Shown: positions 34,509 through 45,064, counted from the first letter of the stretch. The stretch: DNA of 64,000 nucleotides from Nitratireductor luteus (GCF_026162365.1 NZ_JAOANW010000002.1:62001-126000), one strand, 5' to 3'. Notes: generated by a model not told the origin, from the sequence alone. Translations and numbers: made by a program.

Positions 34509-34525
34509 TCCCTCTCTCTCCGCCA
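34509..34525. repeat. Distal attachment site (17-bp direct repeat)
   Basis: An exact copy of the last 17 bases of tRNA-Ser(GGA) with its CCA. The preceding bases do not continue the tRNA, so this is the far attachment site of the element and not a tRNA gene. Confidence 0.88.
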
Positions 34526-34598
34526 TCCTGCTGCGCTCATCGAGTTCCACGGGATTGGCAGGTCCGCTCGTGCGAGGCAGCATCTCCGGATCGCCCGC

Positions 34599-35036
34599 AT
34601 GATCGGCCGTCCCGCTCCTTCCAATCGCGCTTCCTATCGGGCCTTCCGGATTGTTCCCACGCGATGGATGGACAATGACATTTATGGCCACATGAATAAT
34701 GCGGTGCATTATTCGCTGTTCGACACGGCGGTGAACGGCTGGCTGATCGAGAACGGGGTTCTCGATATCGGCAGGGGCGAGCAGATCGGGCTCGTAGTGG
34801 AAACGGGTTGCCGCTACTTTGCGGAGATGGCGTTTCCGGACGTGGTGACCGCAGGATTGCGCGTGGCTCATCTGGGCGGGAGCTCAGTTCGCTACGAGAT
34901 CGCTCTTTTCCGCAACGAGGAAGAAACCGCGTCCGCCGAGGGCTTCTTCGTGCATGTCTATGTGAACCGCGAAAGCCGCCGGCCTTCGCCGCTTGCGCCC
35001 GGATTACGCGCCGTATTGGAGAGCATCGTCAAATGA
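34599..35036 (+). CDS. Acyl-CoA thioesterase, hotdog fold (4HBT family)
   Basis: A 145-residue thioesterase. The conserved TRWMDNDIYGHMNNAVHYS stretch carries the catalytic Asp of 4-hydroxybenzoyl-CoA/YbgC-like enzymes. It hydrolyses acyl-CoA thioesters; the chain is not defined. ATG gives MIGRPAPSN; the first 15 residues are not conserved. The stop overlaps the slyX start by 4 bases (ATGA), so they form an operon. It is the first core gene after the element. Confidence 0.86.
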   Translation: MIGRPAPSNRASYRAFRIVPTRWMDNDIYGHMNNAVHYSLFDTAVNGWLIENGVLDIGRGEQIGLVVETGCRYFAEMAFPDVVTAGLRVAHLGGSSVRYEIALFRNEEETASAEGFFVHVYVNRESRRPSPLAPGLRAVLESIVK

Positions 35037-35236
35037 GCGAGAAACGGCTCGAAAAACTGGAAATGCTGGTCGCCGAGCAGGAAAAGACCATCGAAGAACT
35101 TTCCGCCGGGCTCGCCGAGCAATGGAAGACCGTGGACCTTCTGCAAAAGAAGCTCGACCGGCTCACCGAGCGCTTCCTGGAGCTGGAGGAGCAGACGACC
35201 CCGGACGTGCCAGTGACCAAGCCCCCGCACTGGTAA
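35033..35236 (+). CDS. slyX: SlyX family protein
   Basis: A 67-residue coiled-coil protein: RLEKLEMLVAEQEKTIEELS and QKKLDRLTERFLELEEQ give continuous heptads, ending with the family's PPHW tail. The function of SlyX is unknown. The start overlaps the thioesterase stop (ATGA). Confidence 0.9.
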   Translation: MSEKRLEKLEMLVAEQEKTIEELSAGLAEQWKTVDLLQKKLDRLTERFLELEEQTTPDVPVTKPPHW

Positions 35237-35326
35237 GGATATGGTGTTTGGCGCAGCACACTCACTTGCAGTAGCATAGCCACGCCTTCCTCCCGGAACG
35301 CTGGCCGGCACGAAAGCGGCAACGAT

Positions 35327-36241
35327 CTATGTCGACGGGGACAGGCCCTCCCGTTTCGCCCATTCGGCATGTTCCGCCGCACGGTCCAGCAACCAGGAGC
35401 GCATCGCCTCGACCGCAGGCCGCCTTGGCCGACGTGAACTGGAGGAGAGATAGAACGATTTGCGGCCGGGGAGATTCGGCCCGCAGGGCCGCACCAACCT
35501 GCCCTGGCGCAGCATCGCGCCCGCCGTGACATCATCGCCGATTGCGACCCCTACCCCCTTTGCGGCCGCATCGAGACAGAGATAGGTCCGGTGAAACATC
35601 AGATAGCCTCTGGCCGCGTCCAGACTGGCTCCACTGCGTTTCAGCGCCTCGTCCCAACCATTTAGCGCGCGGTCGTGGATGAGTGTCTGCGCCTTCAGTC
35701 CACTCTCAACCACCTGCTTGGTCTGATCGGGGGCACAGACCGGAAAAGAGGTGAAATCCAGGAAGAGCTCACGGGAAAAGCCCGGCACATCCATCGGCCC
35801 CCAGGTGAGGGCCAGATCCACATCCGGAGCGATAGTGCGCGGTGGTTCGGCGTAGGAGCGTAGTTCTAGTTCTATACCGAGCGTATCCAGCGCGTTCTTG
35901 TCCAACAGAGGCATGAGCCACAGCAATGCAAAGTCGGAATCGGCCTCGATGACCACCCTCCCTTTCGCATTGCGCGCCACTCTGGTGCCCGTATCGAGCG
36001 AGATCAGCATCAGTCCGTCGGCTACGATCTGCGCATAGCGCGATCCCGCCGCCGTCAATGCAACCTGCCGGTGCCGGCGTTCGAACAGGGTGACGCCGAT
36101 CTCCGCCTCCAAGTTCTTCACATAGCGGCTGATCGAAGCATGCGTAACGCCGAGTTCGTCGGCCGCGCGCGAAAAGCTCTGGTGTCGGGCTGCGGCATCG
36201 AAGGCGCGGACGGCATTCAGGTTGGGCAGGCGGCGGTTCAT
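35327..36241 (-). CDS. LysR family transcriptional regulator, GcvA-like
   Basis: A 304-residue regulator. The N-terminal helix-turn-helix is NAVRAFDAAARHQSFSRAAD with LGVTHASISRYVKNLE; the periplasmic-binding-like effector domain runs from about 90. The GcvA-like group regulates glycine or amino-acid metabolism and other targets; the effector here is not known. It is transcribed divergently from a 50-residue ORF across a region with a CACACAA/TTGTGTG inverted repeat. Confidence 0.9.
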   Translation of the reverse strand: MNRRLPNLNAVRAFDAAARHQSFSRAADELGVTHASISRYVKNLEAEIGVTLFERRHRQVALTAAGSRYAQIVADGLMLISLDTGTRVARNAKGRVVIEADSDFALLWLMPLLDKNALDTLGIELELRSYAEPPRTIAPDVDLALTWGPMDVPGFSRELFLDFTSFPVCAPDQTKQVVESGLKAQTLIHDRALNGWDEALKRSGASLDAARGYLMFHRTYLCLDAAAKGVGVAIGDDVTAGAMLRQGRLVRPCGPNLPGRKSFYLSSSSRRPRRPAVEAMRSWLLDRAAEHAEWAKREGLSPST

Positions 36242-36261
36242 ATGCTTGTGTTATCATATCT

Positions 36262-36293
36262 CACACAACAGGAAAGATCATTTCTATTGTGTG
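36262..36293. promoter_or_regulatory. Probable LysR operator (inverted repeat)
   Basis: CACACAA at 36262-36268 and TTGTGTG at 36287-36293 form an interrupted palindrome with an 18-base centre, 21 bases from the LysR start. A further TTGTGT lies at about 36246. LysR-type regulators usually bind such dyads in divergent promoters. Confidence 0.55.
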
Positions 36294-36450
36294 CGTATCC
36301 TGTCGACTTATATTAGAGCCAGGCTCGGACACCAGACTGAGGTGAGCCGGGCGATTCTTCTGTTCAACAGGTCAACGACGACAAAGCTGGTCGGCGCAAG
36401 CAATCGCTGGCGCAGTCATGGTCGCTCGCGGATACCAAGGAGGCTCTGAA

Positions 36451-36603
36451 ATGTCTCACTACGCCATAGGTGCCGGCTCCAGCCCTAGCTTGCAGCGCTA
36501 CGCCCGTCAGGCGAACCGAGCGCGTTCCGACGTCCTCAGAAAAGCGCTGCTTGTGCTGACGCGGGCCTTTTCCCCGCAATATCTTTCGAAGCGCTCGCGC
36601 TAA
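36451..36603 (+). CDS. Small basic protein of 50 residues, divergent from the LysR gene
   Basis: A 50-residue ORF starting MSHYAIGAGSS with a perfect AAGGAGG 7 bases upstream of ATG 36451. The product is rich in Arg (about 20 percent) and has a helical central part (RKALLVLTRAF). No family is recognised; small DUF1127-like proteins look broadly similar. The strong ribosome binding site and its position opposite a LysR regulator make expression likely. Confidence 0.6.
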   Translation: MSHYAIGAGSSPSLQRYARQANRARSDVLRKALLVLTRAFSPQYLSKRSR

Positions 36604-36689
36604 CCCCGGTAGGCCGGCCGAAGAAACCATGCCGGATCGGCCGAGCCCACATACCGGCGAGCGCAATTCCCGTACCCCAACCAAAGCAA

Positions 36690-36719
36690 AGGCCCCGCCG
36701 GATCGCTCCGGCGGGGCCT
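36690..36719 (-). terminator. Rho-independent terminator of rpsA
   Basis: A perfect 13-bp stem (AGGCCCCGCCGGA and its complement) with a TCGC loop, 25 bases past the rpsA stop. On the minus strand it is followed by TTTGCTTTGG. Confidence 0.85.
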
Positions 36720-36743
36720 CGATATTATCAGCGCGGGGTTCGA

Positions 36744-38450
36744 CTACTCGTCGTCGCCGCCCTGCTTCTTGAGCGCAGCGCCCAGGATGTCGCCGAGCGA
36801 GGCGCCGGAGTCGGTGGAGCCGAACTGAGCCACGGCTTCCTTCTCCTCGGCGATTTCCAGCGCCTTGATGGAAACGCTGATGCGGCGCGTCTTCTTGTCG
36901 AACACGGTGACGCGGGCATCGACCTTCTGGCCGACGGAGAAGCGCTCGGGGCGCTGCTCGTCGCGGTCGCGCGACAGGTCGGAGCGCTTGATGAAGGATT
37001 CGACGTCGTGGTCGACCAGGCGAACCTCGAGGCCGCCATCCTTCACGCCCGTGACTTCGCAGGTCACCACGGCGCCCTTGCGCAGATCGCCGGAGGCTGC
37101 CGCCTCGCCGACCGAATCGCGGCCAAGCTGCTTGATGCCGAGCGAGATGCGCTCTTTCTCGACATCCACGTCGAGAACCTGCGCCTGCACCACGTCGCCG
37201 CGGTTATACTCCTCGATCACCTGCTCGCCGGGACGCGACCAGTCGAGATCGGAGAGGTGCACCATGCCGTCGACATCGCCTTCCAGACCGATGAACAGGC
37301 CGAACTCGGTCTTGTTCTTGACCTCGCCCTCGACGACCGTGCCGGACGGATGGGTGCGCGCGAAGGCTTCCCACGGATTTTCCAGCGTCTGCTTGAGACC
37401 AAGCGAAATGCGGCGCTTGACCGGATCGACTTCGAGCACGACCACTTCGACTTCCTGCGTGGTGGACAGGATCTTGCCGGGGTGGACGTTCTTCTTGGTC
37501 CAGGACATCTCGGAAACGTGGATGAGGCCTTCGATGCCCGGCTCCAGCTCCACGAATGCACCGTAGTCGGTGATGTTGGTGACGCGGCCGGTGACCTTCT
37601 TGCCCAGCGGGTACTTGCCGCCGATGCCTTCCCACGGGTCGGCCTCGAGCTGCTTCATACCGAGCGAGATGCGGTGCGTCTCCTGGTTGATGCGGATGAT
37701 CTGCACCTTCACCGTCTGACCGATATTCAGGATCTCGGTCGGATGATTGACGCGGCGCCATGCCATGTCGGTCACGTGCAGCAGGCCGTCGATGCCGCCG
37801 AGGTCGACGAACGCACCGTAATCGGTGATGTTCTTGACCATGCCCTCGACCACCTGGCCTTCTTCGAGGTTCTGCACGATCTCCGAGCGCTGCTCGGCGC
37901 GGCTCTCCTCAAGCACGGTGCGGCGCGAGACGACGATGTTGCCGCGGCGCTTGTCCATCTTGAGGATTTCAAACGGCTGCGGCGTATGCATGAGCGGGGA
38001 GACGTCGCGGATCGGGCGGATGTCAACCTGCGAACGCGGCAGGAAGGCCACGGCGCCGTCGAGGTCGACGGTGAAGCCGCCCTTGACCTGGTTGAAGATG
38101 ACGCCTTCGACGCGCTCGCCGGCGTTGAACTTCTCTTCGAGCTTGACCCAGCTCTCCTCGCGACGTGCCTTCTCACGGCTGAGCATGGCCTCGCCCAGCG
38201 CGTTCTCGATGCGCTCGACATAGACCTCGACCTCGTCGCCCACCTTCATCTGGCCGTCTTTGGCCTTGGCGCCGAATTCCTTCAGCGGCACACGGCCTTC
38301 GACCTTGAGGCCAACATCGATGATGGCCATGTCTTTTTCGATGGCCGTGATGATGCCCTTGACGACGGACCCTTCGCCCGCGTCGCGCTCGGAGAAGGAT
38401 TCTTCGAGAAGGCTCGCGAAATCGTCGCGAGACGGATTGAATTGTGACAT
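36744..38450 (-). CDS. rpsA: 30S ribosomal protein S1
   Basis: A 568-residue protein with six S1 RNA-binding repeats: the first two are at about residues 30-190 (ribosome-binding part), the others follow with typical KVTGRVTNITDYGAFVELE and KGAVVTCEVTGVKDGGLEV segments. It binds mRNA on the small subunit and aids initiation. ATG 38450 has AGGAG upstream. cmk is upstream in the same direction with a 147-base gap, the usual order. Confidence 0.97.
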   Translation of the reverse strand: MSQFNPSRDDFASLLEESFSERDAGEGSVVKGIITAIEKDMAIIDVGLKVEGRVPLKEFGAKAKDGQMKVGDEVEVYVERIENALGEAMLSREKARREESWVKLEEKFNAGERVEGVIFNQVKGGFTVDLDGAVAFLPRSQVDIRPIRDVSPLMHTPQPFEILKMDKRRGNIVVSRRTVLEESRAEQRSEIVQNLEEGQVVEGMVKNITDYGAFVDLGGIDGLLHVTDMAWRRVNHPTEILNIGQTVKVQIIRINQETHRISLGMKQLEADPWEGIGGKYPLGKKVTGRVTNITDYGAFVELEPGIEGLIHVSEMSWTKKNVHPGKILSTTQEVEVVVLEVDPVKRRISLGLKQTLENPWEAFARTHPSGTVVEGEVKNKTEFGLFIGLEGDVDGMVHLSDLDWSRPGEQVIEEYNRGDVVQAQVLDVDVEKERISLGIKQLGRDSVGEAAASGDLRKGAVVTCEVTGVKDGGLEVRLVDHDVESFIKRSDLSRDRDEQRPERFSVGQKVDARVTVFDKKTRRISVSIKALEIAEEKEAVAQFGSTDSGASLGDILGAALKKQGGDDE

Positions 38451-38597
38451 TGATGCTCCTGAAACACCCCTTCTGGAGGGGCTGGCGCCGGTGGTTCGTG
38501 TTGCGTTGTGGCCCGCCGGGCACCCGAGCAGTTTGCTCTGGCCGCTCTCGCGGCTTTTCCGGCGCATGAGGATGCTTGGCAGGCCGGTTTTCGTTTC

Positions 38598-39245
38598 TCA
38601 GTGACCGAGTGCGGCGTCGATATAAACGCAAGCAGTCTGAAACGCGGTCTCTATATCCATTTCGCTCGTATCTAGCAAGTGCGCGTCTTCCGCCGGCCGC
38701 AAAGGACTGTCGGCGCGGCCTATGTCGCGCGCGTCGCGGCGCTCGACATCGGCCAGGATCTGCGCATATTCGGCCTCGCCGCCCTGGCTCACGATCTCCT
38801 TCCAACGCCGTTCGGCACGCACGGCCGCGCTCGCCGTCACATAGAGCTTCACCGGCGCGTCAGGGCAGACCACCGTGCCTATGTCTCGACCGTCAAGGAT
38901 GGCGCCGGGCGGCCTGGAGGCGAAGGCGCGCTGCTTTTCCACCAGCGCCCGGCGCACGCCCGGCATCACGGCCACCCTCGACGCCGCCTCGCCGACGCCG
39001 TGGACCGAAAGCACCTTGCGGTCGAGGGCGGCAAGGTCAAGTGCTCCTGCCTCGCGCTCGGCCAAGACCTCGTCATCCAGCGGCAGCCCCTTGTCGAGCA
39101 GGGCCTTGGCCACGGCCCGGTATGTGAGGCCGGTATCCAAGTGGTGAAGTCCATATTTTGCCGCCAGCCGGCGCGCCAGCGTGCCCTTGCCCGACGCAGC
39201 GGGGCCGTCGAGGGCGATGGTTATGATTTTTTCCGCGCTGCTCAC
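38598..39245 (-). CDS. cmk: Cytidylate kinase
   Basis: A 215-residue nucleoside monophosphate kinase: the P-loop is [17 protein letters not shown], and the NMP-binding [13 protein letters not shown] motif is present. It phosphorylates CMP and dCMP. The start is a GTG at 39245 that overlaps the upstream SDR stop by 4 bases (GTGA), with GAGGT upstream; no ATG lies nearby in frame. Translational coupling to the SDR gene is expected. Confidence 0.93.
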   Translation of the reverse strand: MSSAEKIITIALDGPAASGKGTLARRLAAKYGLHHLDTGLTYRAVAKALLDKGLPLDDEVLAEREAGALDLAALDRKVLSVHGVGEAASRVAVMPGVRRALVEKQRAFASRPPGAILDGRDIGTVVCPDAPVKLYVTASAAVRAERRWKEIVSQGGEAEYAQILADVERRDARDIGRADSPLRPAEDAHLLDTSEMDIETAFQTACVYIDAALGH

Positions 39246-39946
39246 ACGGACCTCGTAATGCCGCCGTCTATGCGGATGTTCTGGCCGGTAATATAGGCCG
39301 ACTTTCCGGAAGCTAGGAACAGGATAAGCTCGGCGACCTCGTCCACCGACCCATAGCGGCCCATGGGGATGCGCGAGCGACGGTCCTCCTTTTCCGGCAG
39401 GGAATCGATGAAACCCGGAAGGACGTTGTTCATGCGCAGACCGTCCGCCGCATATTTGTCGCAGAAGAGCTTGGTGAATGCGGCCAGGCCGGCGCGGAAG
39501 ACGCCCGAGGTGGGAAACATCTCCTCCGGCTCGAAGGTTGCATAGGTGGATATGTTGACGATCGAACCCGAGCCCTGCGCCAGCATGAACGGCGTCACCA
39601 GCCGCGTCGCACGGATGATGTTGAGCAGGTACGTCTCCATGCCGGCCTGCCAATCGTCGTCGGAAATTTCGAGCACCGGGCCTTTCGGCCCGTGGCCCGC
39701 ACCATTGACCAGCGCGTCGATACGCCCGAAGCGCTCCACCGTCATGTCGACGAAGCGCTTCAGATCGTCCGGATTCCGGTTGGAGCCGGTGAAGCCCAAC
39801 CCTCCCAATTCGTTCGCCAGCGCCTCACCCCTGCCGGACGAGGACAGGATGGCGACCCGATAGCCATCGGCGGCAAGCTTTCGCGCGGCCTCGGCCCCCA
39901 TGCCGCTTCCGCCGCCGACAATCATCGCCGTTTTTTCGCTACCCAT
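39242..39946 (-). CDS. SDR family protein with altered catalytic motif
   Basis: A 234-residue SDR. The nucleotide-binding GGGSGMG motif (residues 11-17) and VNGAG are clear. The expected Tyr-X3-Lys is replaced: by alignment of [11 protein letters not shown] with YSASKAALAAF, Tyr becomes Ser147 and Lys becomes Arg151. The end [11 protein letters not shown] is normal. It may be a non-catalytic or modified reductase. It lies between aroA (9-base gap) and cmk (4-base overlap), an uncommon place for an SDR. Confidence 0.8.
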   Translation of the reverse strand: MGSEKTAMIVGGGSGMGAEAARKLAADGYRVAILSSSGRGEALANELGGLGFTGSNRNPDDLKRFVDMTVERFGRIDALVNGAGHGPKGPVLEISDDDWQAGMETYLLNIIRATRLVTPFMLAQGSGSIVNISTYATFEPEEMFPTSGVFRAGLAAFTKLFCDKYAADGLRMNNVLPGFIDSLPEKEDRRSRIPMGRYGSVDEVAELILFLASGKSAYITGQNIRIDGGITRSV

Positions 39947-39955
39947 AGCGTTCTC

Positions 39956-41719
<1,764 letters not shown>

Positions 41720-42103
41720 GTGGCTAAACCGCAACTTGGCACAAAACGCATCTGCCCCGAAACGGGCCGTAAATTCTATGATCTCAATCGGGATCCGATC
41801 GTCTCGCCCTATACCGGCCAGTCCTATCCGCGCAGCTATTTCGAAGCCGGCGGAGACCTTCTGGTCGAGGAGGAGGAAGAGGTCGAGGAAAAGGAACTGG
41901 ACGCCGAGGACGGCCCGGAGATCGTTTCGCTCGAAGACGCCGATGAAGAGACCAAGGGCAGCGGCGACGACCTGCCCGATCTCGACGACGACGATGTGGA
42001 ACTCGACGACGATGACGACGATACCTTCCTCGCGGACGAGGAAGAGGAAGACGATGACGTGACGGGCATTATCGGCGTCGGTGACGACGACGAGGAGACC
42101 TGA
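41720..42103 (+). CDS. TIGR02300 family protein (FYDLN acid domain)
   Basis: A 127-residue protein with the N-terminal signature GTKRICPETGRKFYDLNRDP and PYTGQSYPRSYF, then a long acidic tail of Glu and Asp runs. The family is conserved in Alphaproteobacteria, often beside aroA-cmk-rpsA as here; its function is unknown. A GTG start at 41720 has GAGG upstream. A tRNA-Ala gene follows in the same direction. Confidence 0.9.
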   Translation: MAKPQLGTKRICPETGRKFYDLNRDPIVSPYTGQSYPRSYFEAGGDLLVEEEEEVEEKELDAEDGPEIVSLEDADEETKGSGDDLPDLDDDDVELDDDDDDTFLADEEEEDDDVTGIIGVGDDDEET

Positions 42104-42273
42104 TCACGCCGCTTTGAGCCTCGCGACGGTGCCTGGGGAAAATTCCAGCCTTTGGGCATCAGGCGGGCTTGATTTACCGGACGGGCGGGTTTAGAAGCCG
42201 CCATCACAGCCGTCCCGCACCGGGCGGCAGACCTCTAGGCCGGAAACGGCATCGGCCCTCATGGCCGAAGTGT

Positions 42274-42349
<76 letters not shown>

Positions 42350-42522
42350 ATTTTCCTTCCATTTGAATGCATCCGGTTTCGAGCGCACGGGCACTGGCTG
42401 CGGCCTGTGACGCATATCGGTTCCGCGGGCCTGCTTGGTACCGATTAATAAAATTTCAATCGAATTGCGCGCAAATCGTCCTGTGAAGGCGGTGGGTGGT
42501 GTAGCAGGTCCGGAGTCCCGCC

Positions 42523-43101
42523 ATGCGCGTTGTGTTTATCGTTCTGATGCTTGTTCTGGCGGGGTGCGCGACTGCCCCCACGGGAACGGGGAATGCCTGT
42601 TCTATCTTCAGCCAGAAGGACGGCTGGTTCAATAACTGGCACCGGCAGGCCAAGAGCGTCGAGCGCGAATATGGCGTTCCCGTGCCCATCCTGATGGCGA
42701 CGATGTACAAGGAATCGGGTTTTCGCGCCCGTGCGCGGCCGCCACGCCGGAAGATACTCGGTTTCATTCCCGGAAAGCGCATCTCCACGGCCTATGGCTA
42801 TGCCCAGGCGCTGGACGGCACATGGACGGAATACAAGCGCGAAACCGGGCGATATTCCGCGAGGCGGTCGGATTTCGGCGACGCGATCCGTTTCATCGGC
42901 TGGTATCATAACAAGAGCAATCGGACGAACGGGATTGCGCTCAACGATCCCTACAACCTTTACCTGGCCTATTATGCCGGACATGGCGGCTATGCGCGCG
43001 GGACGTGGAAGAACAATGCGGGCATGAAGAACGCCGCTGCCAAGACCGCCAGCATGGCCCGCACCTACGCCTCGCAGATGGCATCGTGCGGCTATCGCTA
43101 G
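42523..43101 (+). CDS. Lytic transglycosylase-like lipoprotein
   Basis: A 192-residue secreted protein. The signal peptide ends in a lipobox (LAGC, Cys15). The SLT-like part has the catalytic Glu in TMYKESGFRARAR, then TAYGYAQALDGTW and YHNKSNRTNGIALNDPYNLY, in the order of lytic transglycosylases of the EmtA/SLT type. It probably cleaves peptidoglycan from a membrane anchor in the periplasm. The usual GLMQ is AYGYAQ here. Confidence 0.82.
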   Translation: MRVVFIVLMLVLAGCATAPTGTGNACSIFSQKDGWFNNWHRQAKSVEREYGVPVPILMATMYKESGFRARARPPRRKILGFIPGKRISTAYGYAQALDGTWTEYKRETGRYSARRSDFGDAIRFIGWYHNKSNRTNGIALNDPYNLYLAYYAGHGGYARGTWKNNAGMKNAAAKTASMARTYASQMASCGYR

Positions 43102-43108
43102 GACGCTC

Positions 43109-43615
43109 TCAGCCGCCTGGCCTTGCCGCCGGTTCCGGATTGAGATGATAGCCGGGGCCGACGGTCAGGGGCGCATCCGGCACGACCTTGTCGCTGATCT
43201 GGCTCTTGTAGCTGCGCTCCGTCTGCCAGATCAGGTTCTCCCGCTGGCGATCGTATACACTGATCACGACCTTGTAGGGCTTGCCCGCTTCGACCCCGCG
43301 AACGGGTGGTGAACGGAGGGAGTAGCGGTCGGTCATGGGGCTGACGCGTTCCAACGCCAAGTGCGGCTCGCCTCCTCCAGGGTCCTCGAAGCTCGCCTCG
43401 ATGATGGAGCCGCTGGCCAAGGGCCGCACGACCTGCGCGGTGAAACCGTAGAAAACTTCCGCGTTGCGGTAGTTGAACACAAAGCCGCCGCCCATGAGCT
43501 TCAGATAGGGTTGATGCGAGGGGTCTTCCCGCGACAGCCAACCGACGGCGAACAGGATGGCTACGAGGCCAACCGCTATCGCCAGCACCTTCTTCTCGTT
43601 CCATTTTCCGATCAT
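43109..43615 (-). CDS. Small membrane-anchored protein, 168 residues
   Basis: One N-terminal transmembrane helix (KVLAIAVGLVAILFAVGWL, about residues 9-27) and a mainly beta-rich periplasmic part (residues 35-150). No family is recognised. ATG 43615 overlaps the stop of the CGNR gene upstream (ATGA), so it is translationally coupled to it. Possible Pro/Gly-rich tail. Confidence 0.7.
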   Translation of the reverse strand: MIGKWNEKKVLAIAVGLVAILFAVGWLSREDPSHQPYLKLMGGGFVFNYRNAEVFYGFTAQVVRPLASGSIIEASFEDPGGGEPHLALERVSPMTDRYSLRSPPVRGVEAGKPYKVVISVYDRQRENLIWQTERSYKSQISDKVVPDAPLTVGPGYHLNPEPAARPGG

Positions 43616-44322
43616 TGCCCTGCTTCCGATTTTCGGCCCGGTACGGCGGTACCGTGGCGGGCGGCGTAGCGACGCGCTTTTGCGGCGCCTCCGCAATGGT
43701 CCATGCTGCACCAGCGGCGCGAACTGTTCCTGGTTTCGTCGTAGAAGAGCCAGCCGCAGCCCTCCGGCTCCGGACAGTCCTTGAGGCGCTTCAGATCGTC
43801 ACCGGCAAGCAACGCACCGGCAGAAACGGCAACGGCCATCAGCGGGGCGAGCAGCTCCTGACACAGATCTTCCCAGCGCCATTCAAAACCGGAATCCCGC
43901 TCGGCCAGCACTTGTCGCGAACGTGCCTCGCGCAGCCAGTGGTTGAGCAGCGCCAGATCCTGCGGAGGAGAGGGCGGGCCGACGATTGCCGCGCGGAATA
44001 CCCGATAGAGCGCCTCTCGCAGAGCGATCGCCTCCCGGTGAGCGGCGGCGGAGGCCGCCGGTTCGCTGGCGGCACGGACGTTCAGCCCCGACAGTGTCGG
44101 CGCGTCGAGTGCACCCGTCTGCCGGCACCAGCCGGTGAGCGAGGAATAGTCGGGAAGATAGTCTTTGGTCGCCGGACGCGACCGGCTGTTGACGGTGTTG
44201 ACAAAATCCAGACACAGCCTGCCGCCGAAGAAGAAGGGCACCGGCCCTTCCATACCTGCCATATCGTCGGTTTCCGCGCCGGCCAAACCAGATTGCCCCC
44301 CGTCTTGGGAACTTTCAACCAT
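43612..44322 (-). CDS. CGNR zinc finger domain regulator (ABATE type)
   Basis: A 236-residue protein with the N-terminal ABATE domain (FFFGGRLCLDFVNTVNSR) and a C-terminal CGNR-type zinc finger: DCPEPEGCGWLFYD, then RRWCSMDHCGGAAKARRY, which has CGGA in place of the consensus CGNR. Such proteins are predicted transcription regulators, possibly acting as stress-related DNA-binding factors. It shares a coupled operon with the membrane protein downstream. Confidence 0.85.
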   Translation of the reverse strand: MVESSQDGGQSGLAGAETDDMAGMEGPVPFFFGGRLCLDFVNTVNSRSRPATKDYLPDYSSLTGWCRQTGALDAPTLSGLNVRAASEPAASAAAHREAIALREALYRVFRAAIVGPPSPPQDLALLNHWLREARSRQVLAERDSGFEWRWEDLCQELLAPLMAVAVSAGALLAGDDLKRLKDCPEPEGCGWLFYDETRNSSRRWCSMDHCGGAAKARRYAARHGTAVPGRKSEAGQ

Positions 44323-44371
44323 CTAAATTAGTTTTGCCGGTTTTGGCAAGGTCCTCGCGTTGAGCAACCGT

Positions 44372-44941
44372 CTATTGTTCCAGCAGGAGCGTGCCGTTCT
44401 GCATCTGGAAGCTGGCCAGGCGGTTGAGGAAGCTGAGGCCGATCAGTGTGCCATCTAGAGCCTTATCCTCCAGGATCACGGCCTGGACATTGTCGACATG
44501 GATGCGGCCGATCTGCAGGCTGGCGATCTCTGCGGTGGCGGCCATCGCCTCGCCATTAGCGGTATTGACCTTGTAGCGGAAATCGGAGCGGGCGAGCTTC
44601 AGGCCGATCCGCCGGGCCGTGGACTGGTTTATCGCAACGAATGTCGCGCCCGTGTCCACCAGCGCATCGATGCGGCGCCCGTTCAGCTTGAACTCGGCCT
44701 CGTAGTGGCCTCGCGCATCGGCGGGGATACGCACGCGCTTGCCCAGAAGCACTTCGGTTTCGGGCGCGATCTCGGCGCGATCCAGCGTCACGTTGAGCTC
44801 AGTCGGTTCGGCCTTGGGCGTGGCCCTCTCATAGGCATGGCGAACCAGCCTGCCGAACAGCTCGGGATTCTCCATATGCACAGCCGGCACCGCCGCGGCG
44901 ATGCCGGCAAACGCGCTTGCCAGGACGATCTTGCGCCACAT
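44372..44941 (-). CDS. TIGR02281 family clan AA aspartic protease
   Basis: A 189-residue retropepsin-like protease with an N-terminal membrane helix (about residues 5-20) and the active-site motif ALVDTGATFVAINQS. The C-terminal half has the family's GLSFLNRLASFQMQNGTLLLEQ end. It should act in the periplasm, probably as a dimer. Substrate unknown; common in Alphaproteobacteria. GGCGGGG precedes the ATG. Confidence 0.88.
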   Translation of the reverse strand: MWRKIVLASAFAGIAAAVPAVHMENPELFGRLVRHAYERATPKAEPTELNVTLDRAEIAPETEVLLGKRVRIPADARGHYEAEFKLNGRRIDALVDTGATFVAINQSTARRIGLKLARSDFRYKVNTANGEAMAATAEIASLQIGRIHVDNVQAVILEDKALDGTLIGLSFLNRLASFQMQNGTLLLEQ

Positions 44942-44957
44942 GGTCCCCGCCCTCCGC

Positions 44958-45064
44958 TACAGCATCCGTCCGAAAATCGGGATCCATTTTCGGAAAGTAC
45001 GATGCGTAGATCCAAAGTGTTGAAGCGTCCTTTGTGCGTCCGAATGGACGCATAACGCTCTACT
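44958..45064. repeat. Composite palindromic repeat (two families in tandem)
   Basis: The first half (about 44958-45005) is a diverged copy of the CCGAAAA/TTTTCGG palindrome seen at 1261-1312. The second half (about 45020-45063) holds GCGTCC and GGACGC arms related to the element at 20933-20976. It lies between upp and the TIGR02281 gene, upstream of the latter. Confidence 0.7.

Larger units (their letters stand above)
25584..34525. mobile_element. Integrative genomic element in tRNA-Ser(GGA)
   Basis: An 8.9-kb insertion bounded by a 17-bp perfect direct repeat (TCCCTCTCTCTCCGCCA) at 25584-25600, inside the tRNA-Ser 3' end, and at 34509-34525. A tyrosine integrase gene lies at the distal end. 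Both ends carry two GTGCCCCA-type 9-mers spaced 13 bases apart. The content (hypothetical genes, serine recombinase, TIGR02391, SEC-C, HEPN-like gene) differs from the core genes around it and looks lower in GC by eye. No conjugation, capsid or replication gene is seen, so it is a small integrative element or a reduced one, not a full ICE or prophage. Confidence 0.88.

Noticed and set aside
25584..34525. Prophage interpretation of the element
   Set aside because: No terminase, portal, capsid, tail, lysis or phage repressor gene is recognisable.
34495..34530. Possible second tRNA-Ser at the right end
   Set aside because: Only the last 17 bases match; the D-arm, anticodon arm and variable arm are missing, so it is an attachment site.
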